DNA of 64,000 bases from Antedon mediterranea (Eukaryota > Echinodermata > Crinoidea > Comatulida > Antedonidae), in the NCBI RefSeq assembly GCF_964355755.1, contig NW_027306095.1:124001-188000 (forward strand), given 5' to 3'. Position numbers and translations under genes: made by a program. This document shows positions 53,798 to 64,000 of the stretch, in pieces. Under the pieces are notes generated by a model. It searched no databases. It saw only the letters and a program-made list of their open reading frames with translations, and had not been told where the DNA came from. How positions within the stretch are numbered: the first letter of the stretch is position 1; each line of letters opens with the position of its first letter.

Positions 53798-53802
53798 TGC
53801 AA
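53725..53802 (+). repeat. 78-bp monomer class (ATGTGATTTTAAGCAC type)
   Basis: This short class reads ATGTGATTTTAAGCACTTTG. It lacks ten bases that the standard unit has between GATTTGAAG and GCACTTTG, and gains one near GTGTAATCAAG, giving 78 bp. The lost bases include most of the left dyad arm, so this class cannot form the full hairpin. The 86+78 pair recurs many times in both orientations (for example 53803-53966 directly after this pair, and reversed near 5780-6060 and 18121-18230), so the pair was amplified as a block. Confidence 0.85.
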
Positions 53803-56047
53803 ATGCGATTTAAAGCTATTTTGTGCACTTTAATGTTTTGTGTGAAAAGTTTTATCGAAATTCTCAAAATGGTCTAAAACGGTTTCAAATGTGATTTTAA
53901 GCACTTTGATGTTTTTGTGTAATCAAGTTTCATCGAAATGCACAAAATGGTTTAAAACGTCTGCAAATGCGATTTGAAGCTATTTTGTGCACTTTGATGT
54001 TTTTGTGTGAAAAGTTTCATCGAAATGCACAAAATTGTCTAAAACGTCTCCAAATACGATATTAAGCTATTTTGTGCACTTTGATGTTTTTGTGTGAAAA
54101 GTTTCATCGAAATGCACAAAATGGTCTAAAACGTCTGCAAATGCGATTTGAAGCTATTTTGTGCACTTTGTCGTTTTTGTGTGAAAAGTTTCATCGAAAT
54201 GCTCAAAATGGTCTAAAACGTCTCCAAATGCGATTTGAAGCAATTTTGTGCACTTTGATGTTTTTGTGTGAAAAGTTTCATCTAAATGCACAAAATGGTC
54301 TCTAAAACGTCTGCAAATGCGATTTGAAGCTATTTTGTGCACTTTGTCGTTTTTGTGTGAAAAGTTTTTTCGAAATGCACAAAATGGTCTAAAACGTCTC
54401 CAAATGCGATTTGAAGCAATTTTGTGCACTTTGATGTTTTGTGTAATCCAGTTTCATCGAAATGTACAAAATTGTCTAAAACGTCTCTAAATGCGTTTTG
54501 AAGCTATTTTGTGCACTTTGTCGTTTTTGTGTGAAAAGTTTTTTCGAAATGCACAAAATGGTCTAAAACGTCTCCAATTGCGATTTGAAGTTATTTTGTG
54601 CACTTTGATGTTTTGTGTGAAAAGTTTTATCGAAATTCTCAAAATGGTCTAAAACGGTTTCAAATGTGATTTTAAGCACTTTGATATTTTTGTATAATCA
54701 AGTTAAATCGAATTTGCACAAAATGGTCTAAAACGTCTGCAAATGCATTTTAAAGCTATTTTGTGCACTTTAATGTTTTGTGTGAAAAGTTTTATCGAAA
54801 TTCTCAAAATGGTCTAAAACGGTTTCAAATGTGATTTTAGGCACTTTGATGTTTTTGTGTAATCAAGTTTCATCGAAAAGCACAAAATGGTTTAAAACGT
54901 CTGCAAATGCGATTTGAAGCTATTTTGTGCACTTTGATGTTTTTGTGTGAAAAGTTTCATCGAAATGCACAAAATTGTCTAAAACGTTTCCAAATACGAT
55001 ATTAAGCTATTGTATGCACTTTGATATTTTTGAGTGAAAAGTTTTTTCGAAATGCACAAAATGGTCTAAAACGTCTCCAAATGCGATTTAAAGCTATTTT
55101 GTGCACTTTGATGTTTTTTTCTGAAAAGTTTCATCGAAATGCACAAAATGGTCTAAAACGTCTCTAAATGCGATTTGAAGCTATTTTGTGCACTTTGATG
55201 TTTTTGTGTGAAAAGTTTCATCGAAATGCACAAAATGGTCTAAAACGTCTCTAAATGCGATTTGAAGCTATTTTGTGCACTTTGATGTTTTTTTGTGAAA
55301 AGTTTCATCGAAATGCACAAAATGGTCTAAAACGTCTCTAAATGCGATTTGAAGCTATTTTGTGCACTTTGTCGTTTTTGTGTGAAAAGTTTCATCGAAA
55401 TGCTCAAAATGGTCTAAAACGTCTCCAAATGCGATTTGAAGCAATTTTGTGCACTTTGATGTTTTTGTGTGAAAAGTTTCATCGAAATGCACAAAATGGT
55501 CTAAAACGTCTGCAAATGCGATTTGAAGCTATTTTGTGCACTTTGATGTTTTTTTGTGAAAAGTTTCATCGAAATGCACAAAATTGTCTAAAACGTCTCT
55601 AAATGCGATTTGAAGCTATTTTGTGCACTTTGATGTTTTTTTGTGAAAAGTTTCATCGAAATGTACAAAATTGTCTAAAACGTCTCTAAATGCGATTTGA
55701 AGCTATTTTGTGCACTTTGTCGTTTTTGTGTGAAAAGTTTCATCGAAATGCTCAAAATGGTCTAAAACGTCTCCAAATGCGATTTGAAGCAATTTTGTGC
55801 ACTTTGATGTTTTTGTGTGAAAAGTTTCATCGAAATGCACAAAATGGTCTAAAACGTCTGCAAATGCGATTTGAAGCTATTTTGTGAACTTTGTCGTTTT
55901 TGTGTGAAAAGTTTTTTCGAAATGCACAAAATGGTCTAAAACGTCTCCAAATGCGATTTGAAGCATTTTTGTGCACTTTGATGTTTTGTGTAATCCAGTT
56001 TCATCGAAATGTACAAAATTGTCTAAAACGTCTCTAAATGCGATTTG

Positions 56048-57246
56048 AAGCTATTTTGTGCACTTTGTCGTTTTTGTGTGAAAAGTTTTTTCGAAATGCA
56101 CAAAATGGTCTAAAACGTCTCCAAATGCGATTTGAAGCAATTTTGTGCACTTTGATGTTTTGTGTAATCCAGTTTCATCGAAATGTACAAAATTGTCTAA
56201 AACGTCTCTAAATGCGATTTGAAGCTATTTTGTGCACTTTGTCGTTTTTGTGTGAAAAGTTTTTTCGAAATGCACAAAATGGTCTAAAACGTCTCCAATT
56301 GCGATTTGAAGTTATTTTGTGCACTTTGATGTTTTGTGTGAAAAGTTTTATCGAAATGCTCAAAATGGTCTAAAACGGTTTCAAATGTGATTTTAAGCAC
56401 TTTGATATTTTTGTATAATCAAGTTAAATCGAAATAGACAAAATGGTCTAAAACGTCTGCAAATGCGATTTAAAGCTATTTTGTGCACTTTAATGTTTTG
56501 TGTGAAAAGTTTTATCGAAATTCTCAAAATGGTCTAAAACGGTTTCAAATGTGATTTTAAGCACTTTGATGTTTTTGTGTAATCAAGTTTCATCGAAAAG
56601 CACAAAATGGTTTAAAACGTCTGCAAACGCGATTTGAAGCTATTTTGTGCACTTTGATGTTTTTGTGTGAAAAGTTTCATCGAAATGCACAAAATTGTCT
56701 AAAACGTTTCCAAATACGATATTAAGCTATTGTATGCACTTTGATGTTTTTGAGTGAAAAGTTTTTTCGAAATGCACAAAATGGTCTAAAACGTCTCCAA
56801 ATGCGATTTGAAGCTATTTTGTGCACTTTGATGTTTTTTTCTGAAAAGTTTCATCGAAATGCACAAAATGGTCTAAAACGTCTCTAAATGCGATTTGAAG
56901 CTATTTTGTGCACTTTGATGTTTTTGTGTGAAAAGTTTCATCGAAATGCACAAAATGGTCTAAAACGTCTCTAAATGCGATTTGAAGTTATTTTGTGCAC
57001 TTTGATGTTTTGTGTGAAAAGTTTTATCGAAATGCTCAAAATGGTCTAAAACGGTTTCAAATGTGATTTTAAGCACTTTGATATTTTTGTGTAATCAAGT
57101 TTCATCGAAATGCACAAAATGGTCTAAAACGTCTCCAAATGCGATTTGAAGCTATTTTGTGCACTTTAATGTTTTGTGTGAAAAGTTTTATCGAAATTCT
57201 CAAAATGGTCTAAAACGGTTTCAAATGTGATTTTAAGCACTTAGAT
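56048..57246 (+). repeat. Copy of 31840-33038
   Basis: Offset 24,208 bp. Shared rare marks are ATCGAAATAGACAAAATGG (32220 and 56428) and GCAAACGCGATTTG (32415 and 56623). The match gives way near 57240 to the 52.25-53.8-kb template. Confidence 0.83.
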
Positions 57247-57476
57247 GTTTTTGTGTAATCAAGTTTCATCGAAATGCACTAAATGGTTTAAAACGTCTGC
57301 AAATGCGATTTGAAGCTATTTTGTGCACTTTGATGTTTTTGTGTGAAAAGTTTCATCGAAATGCACAAAATTGTCTAAAACGTCTCCAAATACGATATTA
57401 AGCTATTGTATGCACTTTGATGTTTTTGAGTGAAAAGTTTTTTCGAAATGCACAAAATGGTCTAAAACGTCTCCAA

Positions 57477-57514
57477 ATGCGATTTGGAGCTCTTTTGTGC
57501 ACTTTGATGTTTTG
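57477..57514 (+). repeat. 38-bp truncated monomer (higher-order marker)
   Basis: Here GATTTGGAGCTC starts a monomer that jumps from GTGTAAAAAGTTT straight to GCTATTTTG of the next unit, leaving a 38-bp step. The breakpoint AAAAAGTTTGC occurs at 15763, 23210, 27124, 33310, 35746, 39524, 43398, 47195, 52618, 57518 and 59082, and reversed at 4862, 5490 and 17666. Such a precise deletion must have one origin, so all 14 sites trace copies of one ancestral higher-order repeat. Confidence 0.85.
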
Positions 57515-58539
57515 TGTAAAAAGTTTGCTATTTTGTGCACTTTAATGTTTTGTGTGAAAAGTTTTATCGAAATGCTCAAAATTGTCTAAAACGGTTTCAA
57601 ATGTGATTTTAAGCACTTTGATATTTTTGTGTAATCAAGTTTTTTCGAAATGCACAACATGGTCTAAAACGTCTCCAAATGCGATTTGAAGCTATTTTGT
57701 GCACTTTGATGTTTTTGTGTGAAAAGTTTATTCGAAATGCACAAAATGGTCTAAAACGTCTCCAAATGCGATTTGAAGTTATTTTGTGCACTTTGATGTT
57801 TTGTGTGAAAAGTTTTATCGAAATGCTCAAAATGGTCTAAAACGGTTTCAAATGTGATTTTAAGCACTTTGATATTTTTGTGTAATCAAGTTTCATCGAA
57901 ATGCTCAAAATGGTCTAAAACGTCTCCAAATGCGATTTGAAGCTATTTTGTGCACTTTGATGTTTTTTTGTGAAAAGTTTCATCGAAATGCACAAAATGG
58001 TCTAAAACGTCTCTAAATGCGATTTGAAGCTATTTTGTGCACTTTGATGTTTTTGTGTGAAAAGTTTCATCGAAATGCACAAAATGGTCTAAAACGTCTC
58101 TAAATGCGATTTGAAGCTATTTTGTGCACTTTGATGTTTTTTTGTGAAAAGTTTCATCGAAATGCACAAAATGGTCTAAAACGTCTCTAAATGCGATTTG
58201 AAGCTATTTTGTGCACTTTGATGTTTTTTTGTGAAAAGTTTCATCGAAATGCACAAAATTGTCTAAAACGTCTCTAAATGCGATTTGAAGCTATTTTGTG
58301 CACTTTGTCGTTTTTGTGTGAAAAGTTTCATCGAAATGCTCAAAATGGTCTAAAACGTCTCCAAATGCGATTTGAAGCAATTTTGTGCACTTTGATGTTT
58401 TTGTGTGAAAAGTTTCATCGAAATGCACAAAATGGTCTAAAACGTCTGCAAATGCGATTTGAAGCTATTTTGTGCACTTTGTCGTTTTTGTGTGAAAAGT
58501 TTTTTCGAAATGCACAAAATGGTCTAAAACGTCTCCAAT

Positions 58540-61500
58540 TGCGATTTGAAGTTATTTTGTGCACTTTGATGTTTTGTGTGAAAAGTTTTATCGAAATGCT
58601 CAAAATGGTCTAAAACGGTTTCAAATGTGATTTTAAGCACTTTGATATTTTTGTGTAATCAAGTTTCATCGAAATGCACAAAATGGTCTAAAACGTCTCC
58701 AAATGCGATTTGAAGCTATTTTGTGCACTTTGATGTTTTGTGTGAAAAGTTTTATCGAAATTCTCAAAATGGTCTAAAACGGTTTCAAATGTGATTTTAA
58801 GCACTTTTATGTTTTTGTGTAATCAAGTTTCATCGAAATGCACAAAATGGTTTAAAACGTCTGCAAATGCGATTTGAAGCTATTTTGTGCACTTTGATGT
58901 TTTTGTGTGAAAAGTTTCATCGAAATGCACAAAATTGTCTAAAACGTTTCCAAATACGATATTAAGCTATTGTATGCACTTTGATGTTTTTGAGTGAAAA
59001 GTTTTTTCGAAATGCACAAAATGGTCTAAAACGTCTCCAAATGCGATTTGGAGCTCTTTTGTGCACTTTGATGTTTTGTGTAAAAAGTTTGCTATTTTGT
59101 GCACTTTAATGTTTTGTGTGAAAAGTTTTATCGAAATGCTCAAAATTGTCTAAAACGGTTTCAAATGTGATTTTAAGCACTTTGATATTTTTGTGTAATC
59201 AAGTTTCATCGAAATGCACAAAATGGTCTAAAACGTCTGCAAATGCGATTTAAAGCTATTTTGTGCACTTTGATGTTTTTGTGTGAAAAGTTTCATCGAA
59301 ATGCACAAAATGGTCTAAAACGTCTCTAAATGCGATTTGAAGCTATTTTGTGCACTTTGATGTTTTTTTCTGAAAAGTTTCATCGAAATGCACAAAATGG
59401 TCTAAAACGTCTCCAAATGCGATTTGAAGCTATTTTGTGCACTTTGATGTTTTTGTGTGAAAAGTTTATTCGAAATGCACAAAATGGTCTAAAACGTCTC
59501 CAAATGCGATTTGAAGTTATTTTGTGCACTTTGATGTTTTGTGTGAAAAGTTTTATCGAAATGCTCAAAATGGTCTAAAACGGTTTCAAATGTGATTTTA
59601 AGCACTTTGATATTTTTGTGTAATCAAGTTTCATCGAAATGCTCAAAATGGTCTAAAACGTCTCCAAATGCGATTTGAAGCTATTTTGTGCACTTTGATG
59701 TTTTTTTGTGAAAAGTTTCATCGAAATGCACAAAATGGTCTAAAACGTCTCTAAATGCGATTTGAAGCTATTTTGTGCACTTTGATGTTTTTGTGTGAAA
59801 AGTTTCATCGAAATGCACAAAATGGTCTAAAACGTCTCTAAATGCGATTTGAAGCTATTTTGTGCACTTTGATGTTTTTTTGTGAAAAGTTTCATCGAAA
59901 TGCACAAAATGGTCTAAAACGTCTCTAAATGCGATTTGAAGCTATTTTGTGCACTTTGATGTTTTTTTGTGAAAAGTTTCATCGAAATGCACAAAATTGT
60001 CTAAAACGTCTCTAAATGCGATTTGAAGCTATTTTGTGCACTTTGTCGTTTTTGTGTGAAAAGTTTCATCGAAATGCACAAAATGGTCTAAAACGTCTGC
60101 AAATGCGATTTGAAGCTATTTTGTGCACTTTGTCGTTTTTGTGTGAAAAGTTTTTTCGAAATGCACAAAATGGTCTAAAACGTCTCCAATTGCGATTTGA
60201 AGTTATTTTGTGCACTTTGATGTTTTGTGTGAAAAGTTTTATCGAAATGCTCAAAATGGTCTAAAACGGTTTCAAATGTGATTTTAAGCACTTTGATATT
60301 TTTGTGTAATCAAGTTTCATCGAAATGCACAAAATGGTCTAAAACGTCTGCAAATGCGATTTAAAGCTATTTTGTGCACTTTAATGTTTTGTGTGAAAAG
60401 TTTTATCGAAATTCTCAAAATGGTCTAAAACGGTTTCAAATGTGATTTTAAGCACTTTGATGTTTTTGTGTAATCAAGTTTCATCGAAATGCACAAAATG
60501 GTTTAAAACGTCTGCAAATGCGATTTGAAGCTATTTTGTGCACTTTGATGTTTTTGTGTGAAAAGTTTCATCGAAATGCACAAAATTGTCTAAAACGTCT
60601 CCAAATACGATATTAAGCTATTTTGTGCACTTTGATGTTTTTGTGTGAAAAGTTTCATCGAAATGCACAAAATGGTCTAAAACGTCTGCAAATGCGATTT
60701 GAAGCTATTTTGTGCACTTTGTCGTTTTTGTGTGAAAAGTTTCATCGAAATGCTCAAAATGGTCTAAAACGTCTCCAAATGCGATTTGAAGCAATTTTTT
60801 GCACTTTGATGTTTTTGTGTGAAAAGTTTCATCGAAATGCACAAAATGGTCTCTAAAACGTCTGCAAATGCGATTTGAAGCTATTTTGTGCACTTTGTCG
60901 TTTTTGTGTGAAAAGTTTTTTCGAAATGCACAAAATGGTCTAAAACGTCTCCAAATGCGATTTGAAGCAATTTTGTGCACTTTGATGTTTTGTGTAATCC
61001 AGTTTCATCGAAATGTACAAAATTGTCTAAAACGTCTCTAAATGCGATTTGAAGCTATTTTGTGCACTTTGTCGTTTTTGTGTGAAAAGTTTTTTCGAAA
61101 TGCACAAAATGGTCTAAAGCGTCTCCAATTGCGATTTGAAGTTATTTTGTGCACTTTGATGTTTTGTGTGAAAAGTTTTATCGAAATGCTCAAAATGGTC
61201 TAAAACGGTTTCAAATGTGATTTTAAGCACTTTGATATTTTTGTATAATCAAGTTAAATCGAAATGCACAAAATGGTCTAAAACGTCTGCAAATGCGATT
61301 TAAAGCTATTTTGTGCACTTTAATGTTTTGTGTGAAAAGTTTTATCGAAATTCTCAAAATGGTCTAAAACGGTTTCAAATGTGATTTTAAGCACTTTGAT
61401 GTTTTTGTGTAATCAAGTTTCATCGAAAAGCACAAAATGGTTTAAAACGTCTGCAAATGCGATTTGAAGCTATTTTGTGCACTTTGATGTTTTTGTGTGA

Positions 61501-64000
61501 AAAGTTTCATCGAAATGCACAAAATGGTCTAAAACGTCTCCAAATGCGATATTAAGCTATTTTGTGCACTTTGATGTTTTTTTCTGAAAAGTTTCATCGA
61601 AATGCACAAAATGGTCTAAAACGTCTCTAAATGCGATTTGAAGCTATTTTGTGCACTTTGATGTTTTTGTGTGAAAAGTTTCATCGAAATGCACAAAATG
61701 GTCTAAAACGTCTCTAAATGCGATTTGAAGCTATTTTGTGCACTTTGATGTTTTTTTGTGAAAAGTTTCATCGAAATGCACAAAATGGTCTAAAACGTCT
61801 CTAAATGCGATTTGAAGCTATTTCGTGCACTTTGTCGTTTTTGTGTGAAAAGTTTCATCGAAATGCACAAAATGGTCTAAAACGTCTCCAAATGCGATTT
61901 GAAGCAATTTTGTGCACTTTGATGTTTTTGTGTGAAAAGTTTCATCGAAATGCACAAAATGTTCTAAAACGTCTGCAAATGCGATTTGAAGCTATTTTGT
62001 GCACTTTGATGTTTTTTTGTGAAAAGTTTCATCGAAATGCACAAAATTGTCTAAAACGTCTCTAAATGCGATTTGAAGCTATTTTGTGCACTTTGATGTT
62101 TTTTTGTGAAAAGTTTCATCGAAATGCACAAAATGGTCTAAAACGTCTCTAAATGCGATTTGAAGCTATTTTGTGCACTTTGATGTTTTTTTTTGAAAAG
62201 TTTCATCGAAATGCACAAAATGGTCTAAAACGTCTCTAAATGCGATTTGAAGCTATTTTGTGCACTTTGTCGTTTTTGTGTGAAAAGTTTCATCGAAATG
62301 CTCAAAATGGTCTAAAACGTCTCCAAATGCGATTTGAAGCAATTTTGTGCACTTTGATGTTTTTGTGTGAAAAGTTTCATCGAAATGCACAAAATGGTCT
62401 AAAACGTCTGCAAATGCGATTTGAAGCTATTTTGTGCACTTTGATGTTTTTTTGTGAAAAGTTTCATCGAAAGGCACAAAATTGTCTAAAACGTCTCTAA
62501 ATGCGATTTGAAGCTATTTTGTGCACTTTGTCGTTTTTGTGTGAAAAGTTTCATCGAAATTCCCAAAATGGTCTAAAACATCTCCAAATGCGATTTGAAG
62601 CAATTTTGTGCACTTTGATGTTTTTGTGTGAAAAGTTTCATCGAAATGCACAAAATGGTCTAAAACGTCTGCAAATGCGATTTGAAGCTATTTTGTGCAC
62701 TTTGTCGTTTTTGTGTGAAAAGTTTTTTCGAAATGCACAAAATGGTCTAAAACGTCTCCAAATGCGATTTGAAGCAATTTTGTGCACTTTGATGTTTTGT
62801 GTAATCCAGTTTCATCGAAATGTACAAAATTGTCTAAAACGTCTCTAAATGCGATTTGAAGCTATTTTGTGCACTTTGTCGTTTTTGTGTGAAAAGTTTT
62901 TTAGAAATACACAAAATGGTCTAAAACGTCTCCAAATGCGATTTGAAGCAATTTTGTGCACTTTGATGTTTTGTGTAATCCAGTTTCATCGAAATGTACA
63001 AAATTGTCTAAAACGTCTCTAAATGCGATTTGAAGCTATTTTGTGCACTTTGTCGTTTTTGTGTGAAAAGTTTTTTCGAAATGCACAAAATGGTCTAAAA
63101 CGTCTCCAATTGCGATTTGAAGTTATTTTGTGCACTTTGATGTTTTGTGTGAAAAGTTTTATCGAAATGCTCAAAATGGTCTAAAACGGTTTCAAATGTG
63201 ATTTTAAGCACTTTGATATTTTTATGTAATCAAGTTTCATCGAAATTCACAAAATGGTCTAAAACGTCTGCAAATGCGATTTAAAGCTATTTTGTGCACT
63301 TTAATGTTTTGTGTGAAAAGTTTTATCGAAATTCTCAAAATGGTCTAAAACGGTTTCAAATGTGATTTTAAGCACTTTGATGTTTTTGTGTAATCAAGTT
63401 TCATCGAAATGCACAAAATGGTTTAAAACGTCTGCAAATGCGATTTGAAGCTATTTTGTGCACTTTGATGTTTTTGTGTGAAAAGTTTCATCGAAATGCA
63501 CAAAATTGTCTAAAACGTCTCCAAATACGATATTAACCTATTTTGTGCACTTTGATGTTTTTGTGTGAAAAGTTTCATCGAAATGCACAAAATGGTCTAA
63601 AACGTCTGCAAATGCGATTTGAAGCTATTTTGTGCACTTTGTCGTTTTTGTGTGAAAAGTTTCATCGAAATGCTCAAAATGGTCTAAAACGTCTCCAAAT
63701 GCGATTTGAAGCAATTTTGTGCACTTTGATGTTTTTGTGTGAAAAGTTTCATCGAAATGCACAAAATGGTCTCTAAAACGTCTGCAAATGCGATTTGAAG
63801 CTATTTTGTGCACTTTGTCGTTTTTGTGTGAAAAGTTTTTTCGAAATGCACAAAATGGTCTAAAACGTCTCCAAATGCGATTTGAAGCAATTTTGTGCAC
63901 TTTGATGTTTTGTGTAATCCATTTTCATCGAAATGTACAAAATTGTCTAAAACGTCTCTAAATGCGATTTGAAGCTATTTTGTGCACTTTGTCGTTTTTG
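58540..64000 (+). repeat. Copy of 26582-32042, runs off the window
   Basis: This is the right-hand partner at offset 31,958 bp. It starts abruptly at about 58540 inside a GCGATTTGAAGTT monomer and continues without loss of register to the last base, so the duplication is longer than seen here. Confidence 0.9.

Larger units (their letters stand above)
44720..55650 (+). repeat. 5.4-5.5-kb tandem duplication
   Basis: Copy 1 is about 44720-50140 and copy 2 about 50143-55650. The offset is 5423 bp at first (truncated monomers at 47195 and 52618). It becomes 5510 bp after one whole monomer is present only in copy 2 (about 53420-53510), and 5511 bp after a one-base insertion near 54713 (CGAATTTGCAC). 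Copy 1 ends with private changes (TATTTCGTGC, CATGGAAATG, CTTTGAGG at about 49846-49950) shared in part with the 29.8-kb copy rather than with copy 2, which points to patchy conversion. Confidence 0.82.
1..64000. repeat. Satellite DNA array, ~87-bp monomer, fills window
   Basis: Every line of the window is made of the same AT-rich unit, which in F orientation starts ATGCGATTTGAAGCTATTTT and ends with AAAACGTCTC plus TAA or CAA. Units follow one another with no spacer and no unique sequence, and about 750 copies fit. Copies differ mainly at a few fixed positions: CTA, CCA or GCA before the ATG; GAAG followed by CTA, CAA or TTA; CTTTG followed by ATG or TCG; the T-run; AGTTT followed by CAT, TTT or TAT; and CAC, CTC or TAC before AAAAT. 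Long tandem arrays of this kind are known as satellite DNA in eukaryotic heterochromatin. I do not recognise the family, and placing it at a centromere is only a possibility. No stretch over 300 bases is free of the repeat. Confidence 0.98.
22271..64000 (+). repeat. Array block 6, forward orientation (41.7 kb)
   Basis: This block runs to the end of the window with no further strand switch. Copies of 1.3 to 5.5 kb recur with very few differences, so it looks recently homogenised. A marker monomer with an extra CT (GGTCTCTAAAACG) recurs at 28891, 31811, 34923, 38701, 42575, 46372, 48788, 51795, 54298, 60849 and 63769, giving spacings of 2416 to 6551 bp. The higher-order unit is thus of variable length. 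Small private events include a truncated join near 23548 (GAAGCACAAAATTG) and a 3-base duplication near 24387 (GATGATG). Confidence 0.93.

Noticed and set aside
1-64000. CRISPR array
   Set aside because: Repeats abut one another with no unique spacers, the unit is about 87 bp and there are no cas genes.
1-64000. CENP-B box as evidence of a centromere
   Set aside because: I saw no motif with the TTCG...A..CGGG pattern; CGGG did not catch my eye anywhere. Centromere identity cannot be claimed from sequence alone.
1-64000. Telomeric repeats, rRNA, tRNA or transposable element insertions within the array
   Set aside because: Reading line by line, no interruption by non-satellite sequence was found; all odd spots are small indels or out-of-phase joins between monomers.

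Overview
The whole 64,000-base window is one satellite-DNA array. I found no gene, RNA gene, transposon or unique-sequence island. The unit is an AT-rich monomer of about 87 bp (33% G+C in a typical copy), repeated roughly 750 times head to tail with no spacers. Arrays of this size and homogeneity are typical of eukaryotic heterochromatin (pericentromere, centromere, subtelomere, or sex or B chromosome). I do not recognise the monomer and cannot name the organism. Short open reading frames occur on both strands only because 87 is a multiple of three; I do not call them genes.

Layout. I call the reading that contains ATGCGATTTGAAG the forward (F) orientation; it lies on + or - in alternating blocks: 1-3399 on -, 3400-4298 on +, 4299-6649 on -, 6650-16507 on +, 16508-22270 on -, and 22271-64000 on +. 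The first 22 kb therefore holds five orientation switches and the last 41.7 kb none. Both F-to-R switches (centres 4298/4299 and 16507/16508) are the same 32-bp perfect palindrome. The three R-to-F switches (near 3400, 6649 and 22271) all differ.

Fine structure. Monomers fall into length classes of 87, 86 and 78 bp plus a 38-bp truncated form. They carry variants at a few fixed positions, and the variants recur in a set order, giving a higher-order repeat. The array is a mosaic of segmental duplications. Tandem ones have units of 348, 628, about 1380/1554, 1613, 1275, 3874 and 5423/5511 bp. Dispersed ones lie 6.2, 12.2, 14.6, 19-20, 24.2 and 32 kb apart. Copies in the right two thirds are nearly identical, which suggests recent expansion. 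The stretch about 12.65-14.12 kb is the most degenerate.

The most unusual points are: an imperfect dyad of about 54 bp inside the monomer; repeated use of one palindromic breakpoint for strand switching; a large inverted repeat (about 3,965-6,120 against about 15,130-16,840) that contains that breakpoint in both arms; a chimeric 56-64 kb segment assembled from three templates elsewhere in the window; and no CpG depletion. All of this depends on the assembly being right, since such arrays are easily mis-joined.
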